Notes under the pieces: generated by a model
The model's input: the letters and a program-made list of their open reading frames with translations, nothing else
Databases searched by the model: none
What the model was told of the DNA's origin: nothing
Part shown: piece by piece, positions 1-10,990 of the stretch
Position numbering within the stretch: the stretch's first letter is position 1
How the letters are laid out: each line of letters opens with the position of its first letter
Assembly: GCA_037962975.1 (NCBI GenBank)
Contig: CM075674.1
Span: 88,056,501-88,120,500 of the forward strand
Direction of reading: 5' to 3'
From: Clitoria ternatea
Lineage: Eukaryota > Streptophyta > Magnoliopsida > Fabales > Fabaceae
DNA: 64,000 nucleotides
Translations under genes and position numbers: made by a program

Positions 1-2256
1 AAATTTGAATAAATGAATTATCCATTAAATTTGTATATATAAAAATCTACAAATCTTAGACTTTGAAATTTAAGGTTTATTGGGATGTATATGATAAACC
101 TAATATTTGATCAATTTTATAAATACTGAAAAACTTAAATAATCTTATCAGTATTTTTATTTTATAGTAAATAATTCAGGAATAAGGAGTTGCTATTTTA
201 TAGAGGGTATTACTTAATCTCCACCACAATCTAAATTTAATTATATGACCGGTTCATGATGATTTTCAGTTATATATCTCTTATTAATAATTTATGTTAT
301 AATATATATTTTTTTAATATTTCTATAATTTATACGATTGGTTATGGTTGAAATAGTTTTAAATTTAACCTAAATGTTGTTGTAAAATCTGATACATTGG
401 TAAAATGTGATCTATTAGGCAATATATAGGAATAGGAGTTCGATCAGTGAGTACCACACGTCAATTAGTTGGATCACGCGTTAGTCACATATCTTTAGGT
501 TGTTTTTTTTAAAAAATATATATATATGTAGATTAACCTTTTAAGATATTCAACATCATAAAAATATCAAAAAAAAAATCAAGTTGTAAATATTTTTTAA
601 TAAATCAAAATTAATAGTTAATTATTAGTTTTAATTCATATTACCATATTTATATTTAAATTAAATTTTATATGCACCTGAAGAACTAATGGGTTTGCCT
701 TAACCCACGGGTTAAACGATTAAAATCTTAAAGCCTATAATCTAAGCAAAGTTTACTTTTGAAACTGCACACCTCATAAGGATGAGTTAAATATATCCAG
801 TTCTAGTTTTTGAATGACTTAAAATGATTTTTTACTAGTTGACTCATACTGACCCATTTTTAGTCAGGTTAGCTAATTCAGTCTGTATTTTTTTTAAATT
901 AACAAGGTTAGTTGGGTGTGAGGACTCACTACTAGAATCAAAATATGTCTCAAGGCTTAATACACATTTATATAAACATTTATAGTTATAAATCACTCAT
1001 CTATAATATTCTCTCATCAGTAGAATATTTTGGAAAAAAAAGTTAAATCTTTAACATTATTAATTCAAGGCTAAATTCATAATTTGGTCACCTATCTATG
1101 GGTATGAGTTTAGTATCAAGATAGTCCTTCATATTTTTTTAAGTTTCATATTGATTCTCTATTTTTTTAAAGAGTTTTAAATTGGTCATTCTATTAAATA
1201 AAATATAATGTCAAATGTTTTAATTCGAAAATTCTCTACCATTGAGCCAAAATGACATTTCAGCATAAGCATGACACTTCTTTTTATATATAAAAAATAA
1301 CATTTTATCTTTTTTTAGTGATACTTTAAACACAATTTAGAGAAAGTAAATATTTATGATAATATAAAAATTTATTTTATCAATTCATATTTCTTAACAT
1401 ATTATAGTATATACTTTTAATCATATATTCATTATCAAATATATTATAAATAATTTTTAATTATTAAATTTATAATTAATATATTTATTATACTTTATAT
1501 GTTTATTATCAAACATATCAATAATATTTATTTAGTTGTAATATATTTTTATTAAATTTATTAATAATAATATATTCATTAAATGGATTATCAGTATTAC
1601 ATATATTATTAAAAATAAAATATATTATTAGAAAAGTGATAATAGGAGGTGGACTTAACATTTTTTTTATAACGACTTAACATTAATGATGCCTAATAAA
1701 GTTAGCCAAATATTAATGGAGATTATCATATTGATATATTTTAAAAAACACATGGAACTAAATTAGAAAAAAAATAAGGAATTGATTTGAAACAGATATT
1801 ATCTCTATCCTTTAATATAAGAATATATGACAATGTACTTGAACTTCCAGGAGTTTGATGAGTAAAACTTTGGGATAACAAAATAATTCACACACATATG
1901 TATCTATAGATATACCATACCCACATAAGTATTTATACCTATTTCGTAATAAATATTTTTAAATATAAAGATATTTTATTATTTTACAATGAGGTAAAAA
2001 CTAATATTATTCAATAGATAAGATTTTCAATGCCTAAAATTATAATATATTATATTGTAAGGAAGTAATATTATATTTAGTATGTGTTCTTTTTTATTTT
2101 ATTATTGTTGTTGTTGTATTTTTAAAAATATTATTAAAAATAAATAAATACTCATGTGTACTTGTTCCTCTATTTGTCGATACTCATACCGTGAGTATAG
2201 GTACATGTGTCATACTATCCACATCGTTGACATCCTTAGTGATACCCGTTTTGATT
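1..2256. other. AT-rich spacer, no gene recognised
   Basis: No open frame with protein-like composition is visible on either strand. Homopolymer runs and TA-rich stretches dominate, especially 1300-1640. A weak foldback repeat is listed separately. Confidence 0.6.
1065..1810. repeat. Possible degenerate foldback (MITE-like) repeat
   Basis: The left part (about 1065-1210) reads as a run of short pieces such as 'tttggtcacctat', 'tagtccttcatattttttt' and 'ttaaattggtcattct'. The reverse complement of about 1660-1810 has a similar order of pieces. This resembles the decayed ends of a non-autonomous DNA transposon. Identity is low, no clean target duplication was found, and the limits are approximate. 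Confidence 0.3.
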
Positions 2257-2693
2257 AGGGATTAACAAAAACCCGCCCTGACTTAGTCCCAATTTTAATG
2301 GAGATGAGGACGGGTGTGAGGAAGTAACTACCACCCCGACCCTGCACCCGAATTCGTTCCTATATGTAAATTTAATAATTTTACTTATAGTTATAGTTAA
2401 TGATAACAATAAGTTTGTATATTTTTTAAAATAATCTATAATCATGAAGATTATTATTTGTAAGGAGTTTTAATGTCAATTTTATCTATTATTTCAATTA
2501 AAATGTTTTATATCTACAATTTATTTAAAATTATATATTTAAGTTATTAAATGAAAGAAAAATAAAATATGACAAGATCCTTGATGAACCTAATGGAAAA
2601 CCCACGAAGGTATAAATGAGTTCTAAAATTTCAAACTCATTTTATTTTAACCGAACCACAAACCCACTCCTGACTCGCTGTTGTCATACTTAT
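2257..2693. mobile_element. hAT-like non-autonomous element, decayed
   Basis: The left end begins AGGGATTAACAAAAACCCGCCC. The reverse complement of the right end reads roughly TATGACAACAGCGAGTCAGG followed by TGGGTTTG. Plant hAT-type MITEs with AGGGATGRCAA-like ends followed by GGGT-rich blocks look like this. No coding sequence is inside. The 8-bp target duplication expected for hAT is not clear, so the ends are approximate. Confidence 0.4.
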
Positions 2694-4384
2694 AAGAACC
2701 TCTTGAGATATTTATTTAGTTCTTAACATGAGAAATCTCATAAAGAAGACAACATCATTAATTAATTTTTAACCAATATACTTTTATTAGTCACTAATAA
2801 AATAAATATTAATTAAATAGAAAGATGATAAATCCCAATAAAAATAAAAGGATACTTTTAAAAAATTATTATAATTTATATATAAATTAAATGATATTAA
2901 TTATGTTAATCAACTTTTCTTAAAAGTTATAATTAATTGAAAGTTTCTTATATCAAAGACGAAAGTGGTATAAAACATAATAGAACAAAATATGGATTTA
3001 ACCAAAATAAAAATCCTGGAAAGCTTAAACCTTGAGCCAATAACCTTAATCAAATATTTGATGGACTTCAAACTTGAAAATTTCTGAAACACTAAAAGCT
3101 CGATGGGGAAAAAAATAATTGAAACTGAGTGTAGGGATTAATACCATAATATGAGGCGCAAATTCTGTAAACTTAGAAGGGTTCAATTTGAATAAAACAT
3201 GTTACATGGTCTGAAACCGAAATGAGAATTCATTTCGGAAAGACGGCATTGTCTTTTGCATTTACGAGGTTGCAACTTGCATGTGTGTTTCTTTTTCAAC
3301 TTTTTGAATTTTTTTAATTCTCTTTCACGAGATATCACGGAAAGTTATGGTAGATCCCCCGATGAATATTCACAGAGGCCTTGATTTGGTCAAAACTGTC
3401 TTATTATGAATTTTTAGTAAATCAAGTTATAAAATTGTACCAAAAAATATGGATCAGCTTGTTTTAAGCTATCTGGAGTAATTTATAAAAATTTAATAAA
3501 TAATCATTTTTATTATGGAATGTGTTTGTGTGTTCCATAATTGTTTAACTAGATTTATTTAATTTGTGTGATATTACAGAAGATAAGAAATAAAAGACAA
3601 AAGCAAAATCATTGTAATTTCTCCTTAATTTTTTATTTTTAAGCAATTTTATAAAATTTTTGATAAAACAATTATACTTTTGATTTTTTATATTATGTAA
3701 GTTTATACATGTTAGATGAACATTTTTATTAACTATGTATATATATGTTAGTAATAAATAATGTTTAACTTTTCAAGTCTCATTTATTAGTTTATGTATA
3801 TATATAGTACAAAAGAAACAACTGGGGATAAAAATAAATGCACATTAAACTCTAAAATAACAATAGTTTTGAAGGGGGAAAAAAACTTAAACAATTAAAG
3901 TTGTGAAACAAAGGGAATAAAAAAATAAAATAGAAATAAGGTGAAAATTTTATTTGTTAGATAAATAAAAATAGATAAGAAAAAAGTTAATAAAATTTTA
4001 CAGCCTATTGTAGTAATGGATTAAGACCTTATTAAGATTTTTATTTAATATGGTTGAGATTAAACAATTAAAAGTGGTGAATTTTTATTTAAATAATATT
4101 AGATTTTCTAAACATGTTTCAAAGAGAAGGATTAATTGTTTATTTGGAATTAATATAAATGTAATTATTTTATGATTTTCGAGACATGTTGAAGTGTTAA
4201 ACAATTTTCAATTGAAAATTTTAATTTGTTATTTTTAGCGACGTTTTAAAAATAGCTGAAAATATATACTTATCGTAATTGTATATTTTAATAAAAATTA
4301 ATTTTAATAATTCAAGGCAAGTTTTTTAATGTGTGTCTAATGCAAAATTTTGAAGTAAATCCGATAGTTATTTATTTTAAAAAT
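2694..4384. other. AT-rich spacer, nothing recognised
   Basis: Only short chance frames and A/T homopolymers are seen. No repeat ends, RNA gene or coding composition was recognised. Confidence 0.5.
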
Positions 4385-4760
4385 GGTTAACATCCATTAT
4401 GTGATAACGTATGCTGGGGAGAGTTTTGGAATGAAAGATGAGATAATGTGACATGGGGGCTTATGAGTGGTCCACGTGTTGCTGGGTGATTGGAGGCAGA
4501 ATGTGTCGCTGATTTGTTGTGTTGCTTCAATGATTGGGATCACAGGTGGCTCACCACGTGGCATTGAAGGACTAATATATCCCTGAATTATTGCAAAGAG
4601 TTTGTGAAGATGAAGATATAAGATTGTGATATGGAATAATGTAATTGGATGACACCCTTTTCGTGTATTGAATGCAAACACATAATTCCACCCACACCTC
4701 TGCCCATTCCTATTTTGTCACCTAATTTTACAGTAACCACCAAAATTCCGCCTCGTATCA
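4385..4760. promoter_or_regulatory. G-box-bearing promoter-like island
   Basis: This block is less AT-rich than its surroundings. It holds two CACGTG cores, GGTCCACGTGTTG near 4469 and CACCACGTGGCATT near 4552. Around them are ATTGG (CCAAT-box reverse) and GATAA-type (I-box-like) motifs. Clusters of G-box, I-box and CCAAT elements are known from light-regulated plant promoters. No gene is recognisable on either side, so this may be a promoter fragment separated from its gene. A minus-strand frame of 94 codons across it has no recognisable family and is probably chance. Confidence 0.3.
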
Positions 4761-4848
4761 TTTTAAGGTTTTAGATTCTAAGTTTAGCTTTTATCATTTT
4801 TTTTTCTTGTAAATTTAAAAACAAAATCTCCCTCAAAGATTATTTACA

Positions 4849-5290
4849 GGGATGATAATATAGACTAGACCCGCGGGTTGACTTATTTAGCCCGTTAAAA
4901 CGGGCCGGATTAACCTTTGAAGCCTATTTTTCTAAATATGTCCGGCCCATTATTAATATTTGGTTGGTTGTAATTTTAATTATTTGATACGGAATTAATT
5001 TTGATGACTATTTATTGTTTCCATTTAATGAAATAAATTAGATTAATTATAAAAATTTTACTTTAAAAAGGTGAAATGTAATTTTTATTTCTAATTTTTC
5101 TTAAAAAAATATTTAAAATAAAAAATAGCATGTATAATTCTCTTAAAAAACGGGTTGGCCCGCAGGCCACATAAAATAGGACCGGGCCAATGTTTTTGGC
5201 CTGTTTCCTATTCTGGCCCGGCCCGTATTTAAACGGGCCTATACAGGCCTTGACCCGACCTGTCCCGTTGACCCGTTTTACCACCCATAA
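4849..5290. mobile_element. hAT-like MITE with GGCCCG-rich blocks
   Basis: The block carries repeated CCCGTTAAACGGGCC, GGCCCGGCCCG and GGGTTGGCCCGC motifs. It ends with CCCGTTTTACCACCCA, whose reverse complement TGGGTGGTAAAACGGG is typical of a plant hAT-type non-autonomous end. The left end GGGATGATAAT is weaker. Flanking target duplications are not convincing. No coding capacity is seen. Confidence 0.5.
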
Positions 5291-6474
5291 TTATCTAACT
5301 TTACTAAATTAGCTGCTATATCATTAAAAAATTTAGTTATTATAAGTAATTGTATTATTTTTTTAAATTATTCTCGTTACATTTCTAAACTTACCCTTCA
5401 TATTAATAAGAAAATAATTTTTTCAAAATTTATTAATATTGAAGAGATGATGTATAATTAATAAGGCTATGCGTTGGACATATATAATAAATCCAAATTA
5501 TAAATTGAGAAAAGTCTTATAAAAATAAAAAAAACTCAAAAAACGCAATCTTATAAAAAAAATACCAATGAGAGTAAAAAGGAAAATAAAGATTTTATAT
5601 TTTTTTAATATTAGGAGATAGTTATAAAAAATACTAAGAGATAATATTTAATTAATAAGAATATATGTTTATATAAACAATAAATATATATTATAAATTA
5701 AAAAAGGGATAAAAAATGGATAAGAGGAAGTACAATCATTTGGAAATAAGATATTGTTAAGTGGTACCGCCCTCCAAAGACATTCCTCTTGATCAGTCAC
5801 CAATTCATAACATGAAGGAAAAATGACGCAGAGCGATGGACAATGCTAATATTAACATGTTTTCCTTTTTAGAAAAGGTGTTTTGGTTTGCAGTTGGGGA
5901 AACGAAGTTAAGTTGAAGTGAAAAAATTTAAAGGTTGATATTAATTTTTCACACCGTTTGAGATAATTAAAACTCCGTTGACCCATAAGATCAAAAAGTT
6001 ACTTCCATTTAACGGAGGTTTTCTACGTTGGAGAATTTCTCCAAACAAGCTGTTAATCACTCAAGAACAAGGGAAAATATTTTCACGGACAAATGAATTT
6101 TAATTATTCGCCTTCACTGAAATATCACCAACCAAACCACTTTTAGCAGTATTTTCCTCTCATAATCAGTTGAAATTAAATTCATTACATTTTCTCCCTT
6201 CAATCCAAACAACGCGTTAAAAGCAATCAAGGGTGTTAATTTTTATCTAGAAATCAGATATTTGAAACGTTAAAAATGCAAGAGTTTTAAAAACGCATCA
6301 CTTTTTGATTGCTGAAATTCAACTATGAAGATTAAGGTTATCGAAATCTTAAAAACTGCACTATTCTTGGGATCTTTAATTGGAGTTTACAATTGTGTTA
6401 AATTTGACATAAAGAACTTCATTTCATAATTTCATAATTAGTATCTTATTTAATTACACATATATAGGGGAATA
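5291..6474. other. AT-rich spacer, nothing recognised
   Basis: No coding frame of convincing composition, no terminal repeats and no RNA gene were recognised. Confidence 0.5.
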
Positions 6475-6505
6475 TATTATTATTATTATTATTATTATTT
6501 AGGAA

Positions 6506-6574
<69 letters not shown>

Positions 6575-6611
6575 GAATTGATAAAGAGACACTACAACAA
6601 CACTAATAGTG

Positions 6612-6646
<35 letters not shown>
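6475..6646. repeat. Compound microsatellite (TTA)n and (TA)n(CA)n
   Basis: A (TTA/ATT)n run covers about 6475-6574 with one short interruption near 6500. A (TA)n run then passes into (CA)n at about 6608-6646. A poly-Ile/poly-Asn frame read through it is an artefact of the repeat. Confidence 0.95.
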
Positions 6647-6839
6647 TATACTCAATTTTAAGATAGGTAGATTATTATGGGTGGTAAAGACCTCTCTACC
6701 AATATTTAATGAAATTATACTACGTAGGACTCAAATCTCAAAGGCTTAGACTATTATTTCTTACTAGTTGATCTATTTATTTAATGGTATATTTTTTTGG
6801 TAACCACAAGTATCATCCTTCAAAAACAATTCTGTTTGG

Positions 6840-7529
6840 GGTTTAATATAGTAAAGTTTTGAATTGGTCTCAGCCGGGGTGTAAGTGCCGATCTCGAGAC
6901 AATCCTTAATATATGGTTTTAGGTGAGTATTTTACGCCGGTCCAGTGAGAATTCGGTATTATATCATCTACTTCAGTGGGAAATAAAGGTCTTGAAGTGA
7001 TTCCTCACACCAAATTATCAGCCTTACACGTCGTGGGGCATAGAGGGTGTCATATGCAAGGACACTCTGACACTCAAGTCAATGAATATTCAAGGGAATA
7101 TCAGAGCTTAAGCGTAAGTTTGAGAGAGAATGTTCTACCTTTGTTATGTTGATGCATGGGTATTTATACCTGAAGGTAGTGGAAGAGTCTTCTTGCTCTT
7201 CAAGTTTTTTGTACATTGTGTCAGTACTTTTCTGATCCTTTATAGAAAGACTGACACATGAAAGGGACATGTCCAAACGGCTCTACCTACTAAAAAGTCA
7301 TTTTGCAGGTTACCTGTTCAACACGCTGATACATAGGTAAACTCTAATCACCCAGTATTGAGGGAATGACTCATACCAGTGTCAGTTCTGGGACCTTTCA
7401 TACAATACCGGCATATCGATGCTGTTACACTAAATTGTGCTGGATACCGGTCTTGAAAGACAGATAGCGGTCAAATTATCGTATTGTTTATAGGCTGATG
7501 TCAGGACCGGATCATTTGCCCTCTAGCTT
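6840..7529 (-). repeat. Decayed Tat-type LTR with adjacent polypurine tract
   Basis: Read on the minus strand, AAGCTAGAGGGCAAA (7529-7515) is followed by TGATCCGGTCCTGACA from 7514 downward. The intact Tat element has the same layout: AAGCTAGGGGGCATA, then TGATCCGGTCCTAACA at its 3' LTR. Further in, GACTTGAGTGTCAGAG (near 7080) matches GACTTGAGCGTCGGAG of the intact LTR. This is an old relative of the 43-57 kb element in reverse orientation. The distal end, near 6840-6900, is uncertain. Homologous copies lie at about 22330 and 62290. Confidence 0.55.
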
Positions 7530-8769
7530 GTTGGAGTGACTATGTCGGTTACTCTAATAAGCTATAACTTCTAATGTGACACCGGTTATAGGCGTGGGTG
7601 AAAGGAAGACTCTTAACTTGGAAATTTTTCCTACATGTTCCACTTGTGTTTATAATTGTTGCTCAGTTATTTCCTTCCTCAAAATGTAGCGTTGCATGTA
7701 GCGTGAGCTATGTCAATGATAGGACAATTGCTCTCAATCTTGCACGGCGGTTACACCTCTTTCACCATTTTGACGATTACTTTTGAGCAATGGGCCTTTG
7801 AAAAGACTTGGCCCATATCATTCCATAATTATTTTTGAATAGATGTTGTATTGATAAATTGATAACAATATGCATATGTTGATTTAATTGTGATTGATGA
7901 TTGAATTGTACTAGTACTTTTTTTAGTGTAAAGGGGCATTTTTTAAATTTTGGAAATGTCAACTTTACAAGGGAGACTCTACTGAAATTTCAGTAGCCTT
8001 TATGGGTGATATAGACAAGTTTAATTCAAATAAACAATAATCTTAGAACTTAACGTTAGAAACAACTTAGTTTTAGCTTAAGACAGACTAGGCTTCCCCA
8101 ATCCGACAGTGTTTGCTGTAAGTGTGTCCTATAGAGTTGTACCCTATTATTGGGGAAGGAAAAATGACTTACCTGCCCATCTGTAAATAATAGTACAACT
8201 TTTCCACTCAATATTGTAGTGCGTTATTGGAACAAACAATAATAATAAGAACCTATTTGGGGACTTATGTTTTCATCGTTCAAACTTTAGTTCTGGAAGT
8301 TAGAAGAATTAATTAGTATGTAGTTTAAGTATTGTGTGTAACCGGTAGTTTCCCATTCATGATTCAATACAACATGGAGGGACTCTATATTGTGTTGGAT
8401 CTTGAATTATCCTAGTTGGACAGTTTGGGATGAATTTGTAATCACTAGGTGTAACCTATTAAATTTGTCATGTATGAAAATTATATTTTGTTGTTCAATT
8501 GGAATTTAGTTACTAGGATCTCGTATTGTCTTCAAGTTCATATTTGGGCGTAATTTTTGATGTCATACTCATGTTCATGTACTTAGAGACTAATGCGAAA
8601 GGCTGTCAGATTTGAATGAACCGCAAAATACATATGCAAACAAGTTGATGAGACATGGATAATTACAATTCATCTTGAATGGGATAGGCACTACCAAATT
8701 TCAACACCAAAAAAGTGGTTTATGAATAAGCAATCACCTATTTTTTATAACTTAGATGTTTAACAGTTG
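7530..8769. other. No recognisable gene; probable decayed transposon sequence
   Basis: The sequence is moderately AT-rich with many stops in all frames. It lies upstream of the CACTA remnant and may be its decayed 5' part, but no motif proves this. Confidence 0.35.
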
Positions 8770-9170
8770 TAGTTGGAATGGAGTTATTAGTTTATCGGTG
8801 ATGGATGTACAATCGACTTGATTTAAAGTGCCATGTGGCAAAGGAGTTTGTGGTTGGATTGTGTTACTTTATATCATTTGCCTTGAACAACAGTTTGAAT
8901 TTCAAATAGACTTAGAAGATTCAGTGTCCTTGCACGAAGTGAAGTTTCATTTCCCAAGATAGTCATGGTGTACTTAAATGAAAAAGGATTCAGGAAGGAT
9001 TATTACTGTTGGCACAATCATGGTGAGTATTTCCTTCCTCTGTCCTCAAAAATCCTTATTGATAGAGTCTTCCTATCATAATCATAACCATTAAGAGACA
9101 ATCTTGATAGTGAAGACTAAACTGAAAATGAAATAGAGAATGATGGTGAATTTGAAAGTGAAACTGACAC
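8770..9170 (+). pseudogene. CACTA (En/Spm) transposase-associated domain remnant
   Basis: Across one frameshift, the translation gives a CPCTK-like metal-binding stretch (near 8926), then KIVMVYLNEKGFRKDYYCWH followed by NHGE (about 8958-9026). This is the pattern of the N-terminal Transpos_assoc domain of plant CACTA proteins: CPC..C, then a ...HL...GF..DYY.W..HGE block. An acidic stretch (ENEIENDGEFESETD) follows. Stops and a frameshift make it a pseudogene. It lies on the same strand and just upstream of the PF03004-like remnants at 9481 and 18603, so they probably belong to one locus. Confidence 0.6.
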
Positions 9171-9480
9171 ATAGTATGTTTAAATTATTAAAATTCATTG
9201 CACATAAGTAATGAGTTACCTTTACTTCACAACAACACACTCATGTGACCACCATTACAAGGGATTGGATACACACTAATGAGTTAGTCACAGAGTAGCC
9301 TATTGCTCAGCCATCAGGATAGGTTGTAGACACCCCTACCACTCCCACATTCGCCCCTCTAGTTCTTCTATTCATAACACCTTTGGAGAACAAACTTGAG
9401 TAAGTTTGAAACTACTATAACTCTTACTTTAATTCAACTTTACTTATATATATTTGTTAATGTAATACAATTTGTTATAA

Positions 9481-9615
9481 CAGTTTCAATGATAGTGATA
9501 AAGTCACCAAAGCCATCACTAAGATTTTGAAGTGGAAATGAGATAGTCCTTCGATCTCATTCAAGGATGCACTACATGGGGTCCATAGAACATGGTTTAA
9601 GACATTTTTGGTATG
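9481..9615 (+). pseudogene. CACTA second-domain exon remnant (PF03004-like), upstream part
   Basis: The frame gives VTKAITKILKWKW, a stop, then SPSISFKDALHGVHRTWFKT. This resembles the start of the plant transposase family PF03004 (...I...W.DV....R..WF..F). It ends just before GTATGTT at 9611, a plausible splice donor. The next exon is about 9 kb downstream because the Pack-MULE and a large solo LTR have inserted into the intron. Confidence 0.5.
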
Positions 9616-9641
9616 TTAAAACTTATGTTATTGTACATTAA

Positions 9642-9651
9642 ATTTGAATTC
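9642..9651. repeat. 10-bp target-site duplication of the Pack-MULE, left copy
   Basis: ATTTGAATTC lies directly before the left terminal inverted repeat and is repeated exactly at 11279-11288. Confidence 0.9.
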
Positions 9652-10020
9652 GGTTAAAATACCTTTTTAGCCCTCCAAAAGTCTAGGGTATAGGAAAAAA
9701 CCCCTAAAAAATTTACCCTAGAATTTTGGCCCTTATAATATTTTAGGGTATGTGAAATCAAGGAATCGTTGACGTTGACTGTTAACTGATGAGGTGGCTA
9801 ACGTCTGTGCCACCTCATCAGTGCCACGTAGGTGACATGTGGCATTTTTTTAAAAATAAAAAATAAAAATTCCACGTCATAATTTAAAATAATTTTCTTT
9901 TAAAAAAATTCCCCCCTTTCCTCTTCCTCATCATTTAAAGAAAATAGAGTTGGGAATCAGACCAAGAACTTAAACTTTGCAACAGAGAAGGCTTCACAAT
10001 TTCGTTTATGAACTCATGTC

Positions 10021-10086
10021 CTTAAGCTTAGCAACAACAAATTTTTAGGACTTATTCCCTCTGGCCTTCTTAATCCCGAACAACAT
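10021..10086 (+). pseudogene. Captured leucine-rich-repeat fragment
   Basis: One frame reads LKLSNNKFLGLIPSGLLNPE, close to the plant LRR consensus LxLSxNxFxGxIPxxL. It is about one repeat long, with stops on either side. It lies inside the Pack-MULE between the left TIR and the kinase fragment and is probably a second captured exon piece. Short length limits certainty. Confidence 0.4.
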
Positions 10087-10139
10087 TAAATTTTATTTTA
10101 AATAGAAAATTATTCCCTCAACCCAGAAACAGCTCCCCC

Positions 10140-10208
10140 ATGGCCACCACAAAGGATTTCTTCTCCAACGAGGAAGGCAAATTGGATGTACCTGTTCCTT
10201 CCCGCTGA
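10140..10208 (+). pseudogene. Short frame MATTKDFF..., unassigned captured fragment
   Basis: ATG at 10140 opens 22 codons (MATTKDFFSNEEGKLDVPVP...) ending in TGA. The composition looks coding, unlike the A/T-rich flanks, but I do not recognise the family. It could be the first exon of a captured gene. Confidence 0.3.
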
Positions 10209-10351
10209 GTTGTACACCAACAAAATCACAACACGACACCATCTTCTCTTGTGATTTTCGGCTATTTTATTTTCTTTAATGCGCAGGGCTTATATATATC
10301 AAAATCAAAATTGAAAAAACACATGCCAAAGATAGAGAAATTTAGGTTGAT

Positions 10352-10990
10352 TTGGGTCGTTCTTTCATCCACCACCGCCTCTGGGTCGTCATGCCCTTCA
10401 TGGCCGCTGGCTCCCTACAGTCCATCATCTCCCACTCCTTCCCCAACGGCCTCCCGGAGCCCGCCATCGCCACCGTCCTCAAACACACTCTCAACGCCCT
10501 CTCTTACCTGCACGCCCAGGGCCACCTCCACCGCGACATCAAAGCCGGCAACATCCTCATCGACTCCAACGGCTCCGTCAAACTCGCCGATTTTGGCGTC
10601 TCTGCTTCAATCTACGATTCTGCCACCTGTCACCCTTCTTCTTCCTCTTCATCTTCATCTTCTTCTCTCTTCACCGATGTTGCTGGGACCCCCTATTGGA
10701 TGGCTCCTAAGGTGATTCACTCTCACACTGGTTACAGTTTCAAGGCTGATATTTGGTCATTTGGGATCACTGCTCTTGAGCTTGCTCATGGAAGGCCTCC
10801 CCTGTCTCATCTTCCACCTACCAAATCCATGATGCTTAAGATTACCAAGAGGTTCAGGTTCTCCGATTTTGATTACAAGTGTGGGAATGGAACTAGGAAG
10901 AAGTTCTCAAAAGCGTTCAAGGATATGGTTGCTTCTTGCCTTGATCAAGATCCTTCCAGTTTTTGGTTAGGGATTTTTGAAAGAGAGTGA
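10352..10990 (+). pseudogene. Captured STE20/OSR1-type kinase fragment, BLUS1-like
   Basis: The kinase homology runs from about 10379 to 10965 and covers the C-lobe. Visible are the hinge LWVVMPFMAAGSL, catalytic loop HRDIKAGN, DFGVSAS, a Ser-rich stretch, GTPYWMAPK, and ADIWSFGITALELAHGRPP, ending near LDQDPS. This order and wording match plant BLUS1-like kinases; BLUS1 acts in blue-light stomatal opening. The N-lobe with the Gly-rich loop and catalytic Lys is absent, and the APE motif reads APK. The last codons (FWLGIFERE) come from the junction next to the right TIR. The frame starts at a non-ATG codon; the first ATG in the kinase region is at 10391. It is single-exon and GC-rich in its first half, unlike its surroundings. 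It is not a functional kinase, but could be transcribed as a chimera. Confidence 0.85.

Noticed and set aside
4397..4681. 94-codon minus-strand frame
   Set aside because: No family likeness; it coincides with a promoter-like island and lacks coding support.
6446..6655. Poly-Ile/poly-Asn protein
   Set aside because: Translation of the TTA/TA microsatellite.
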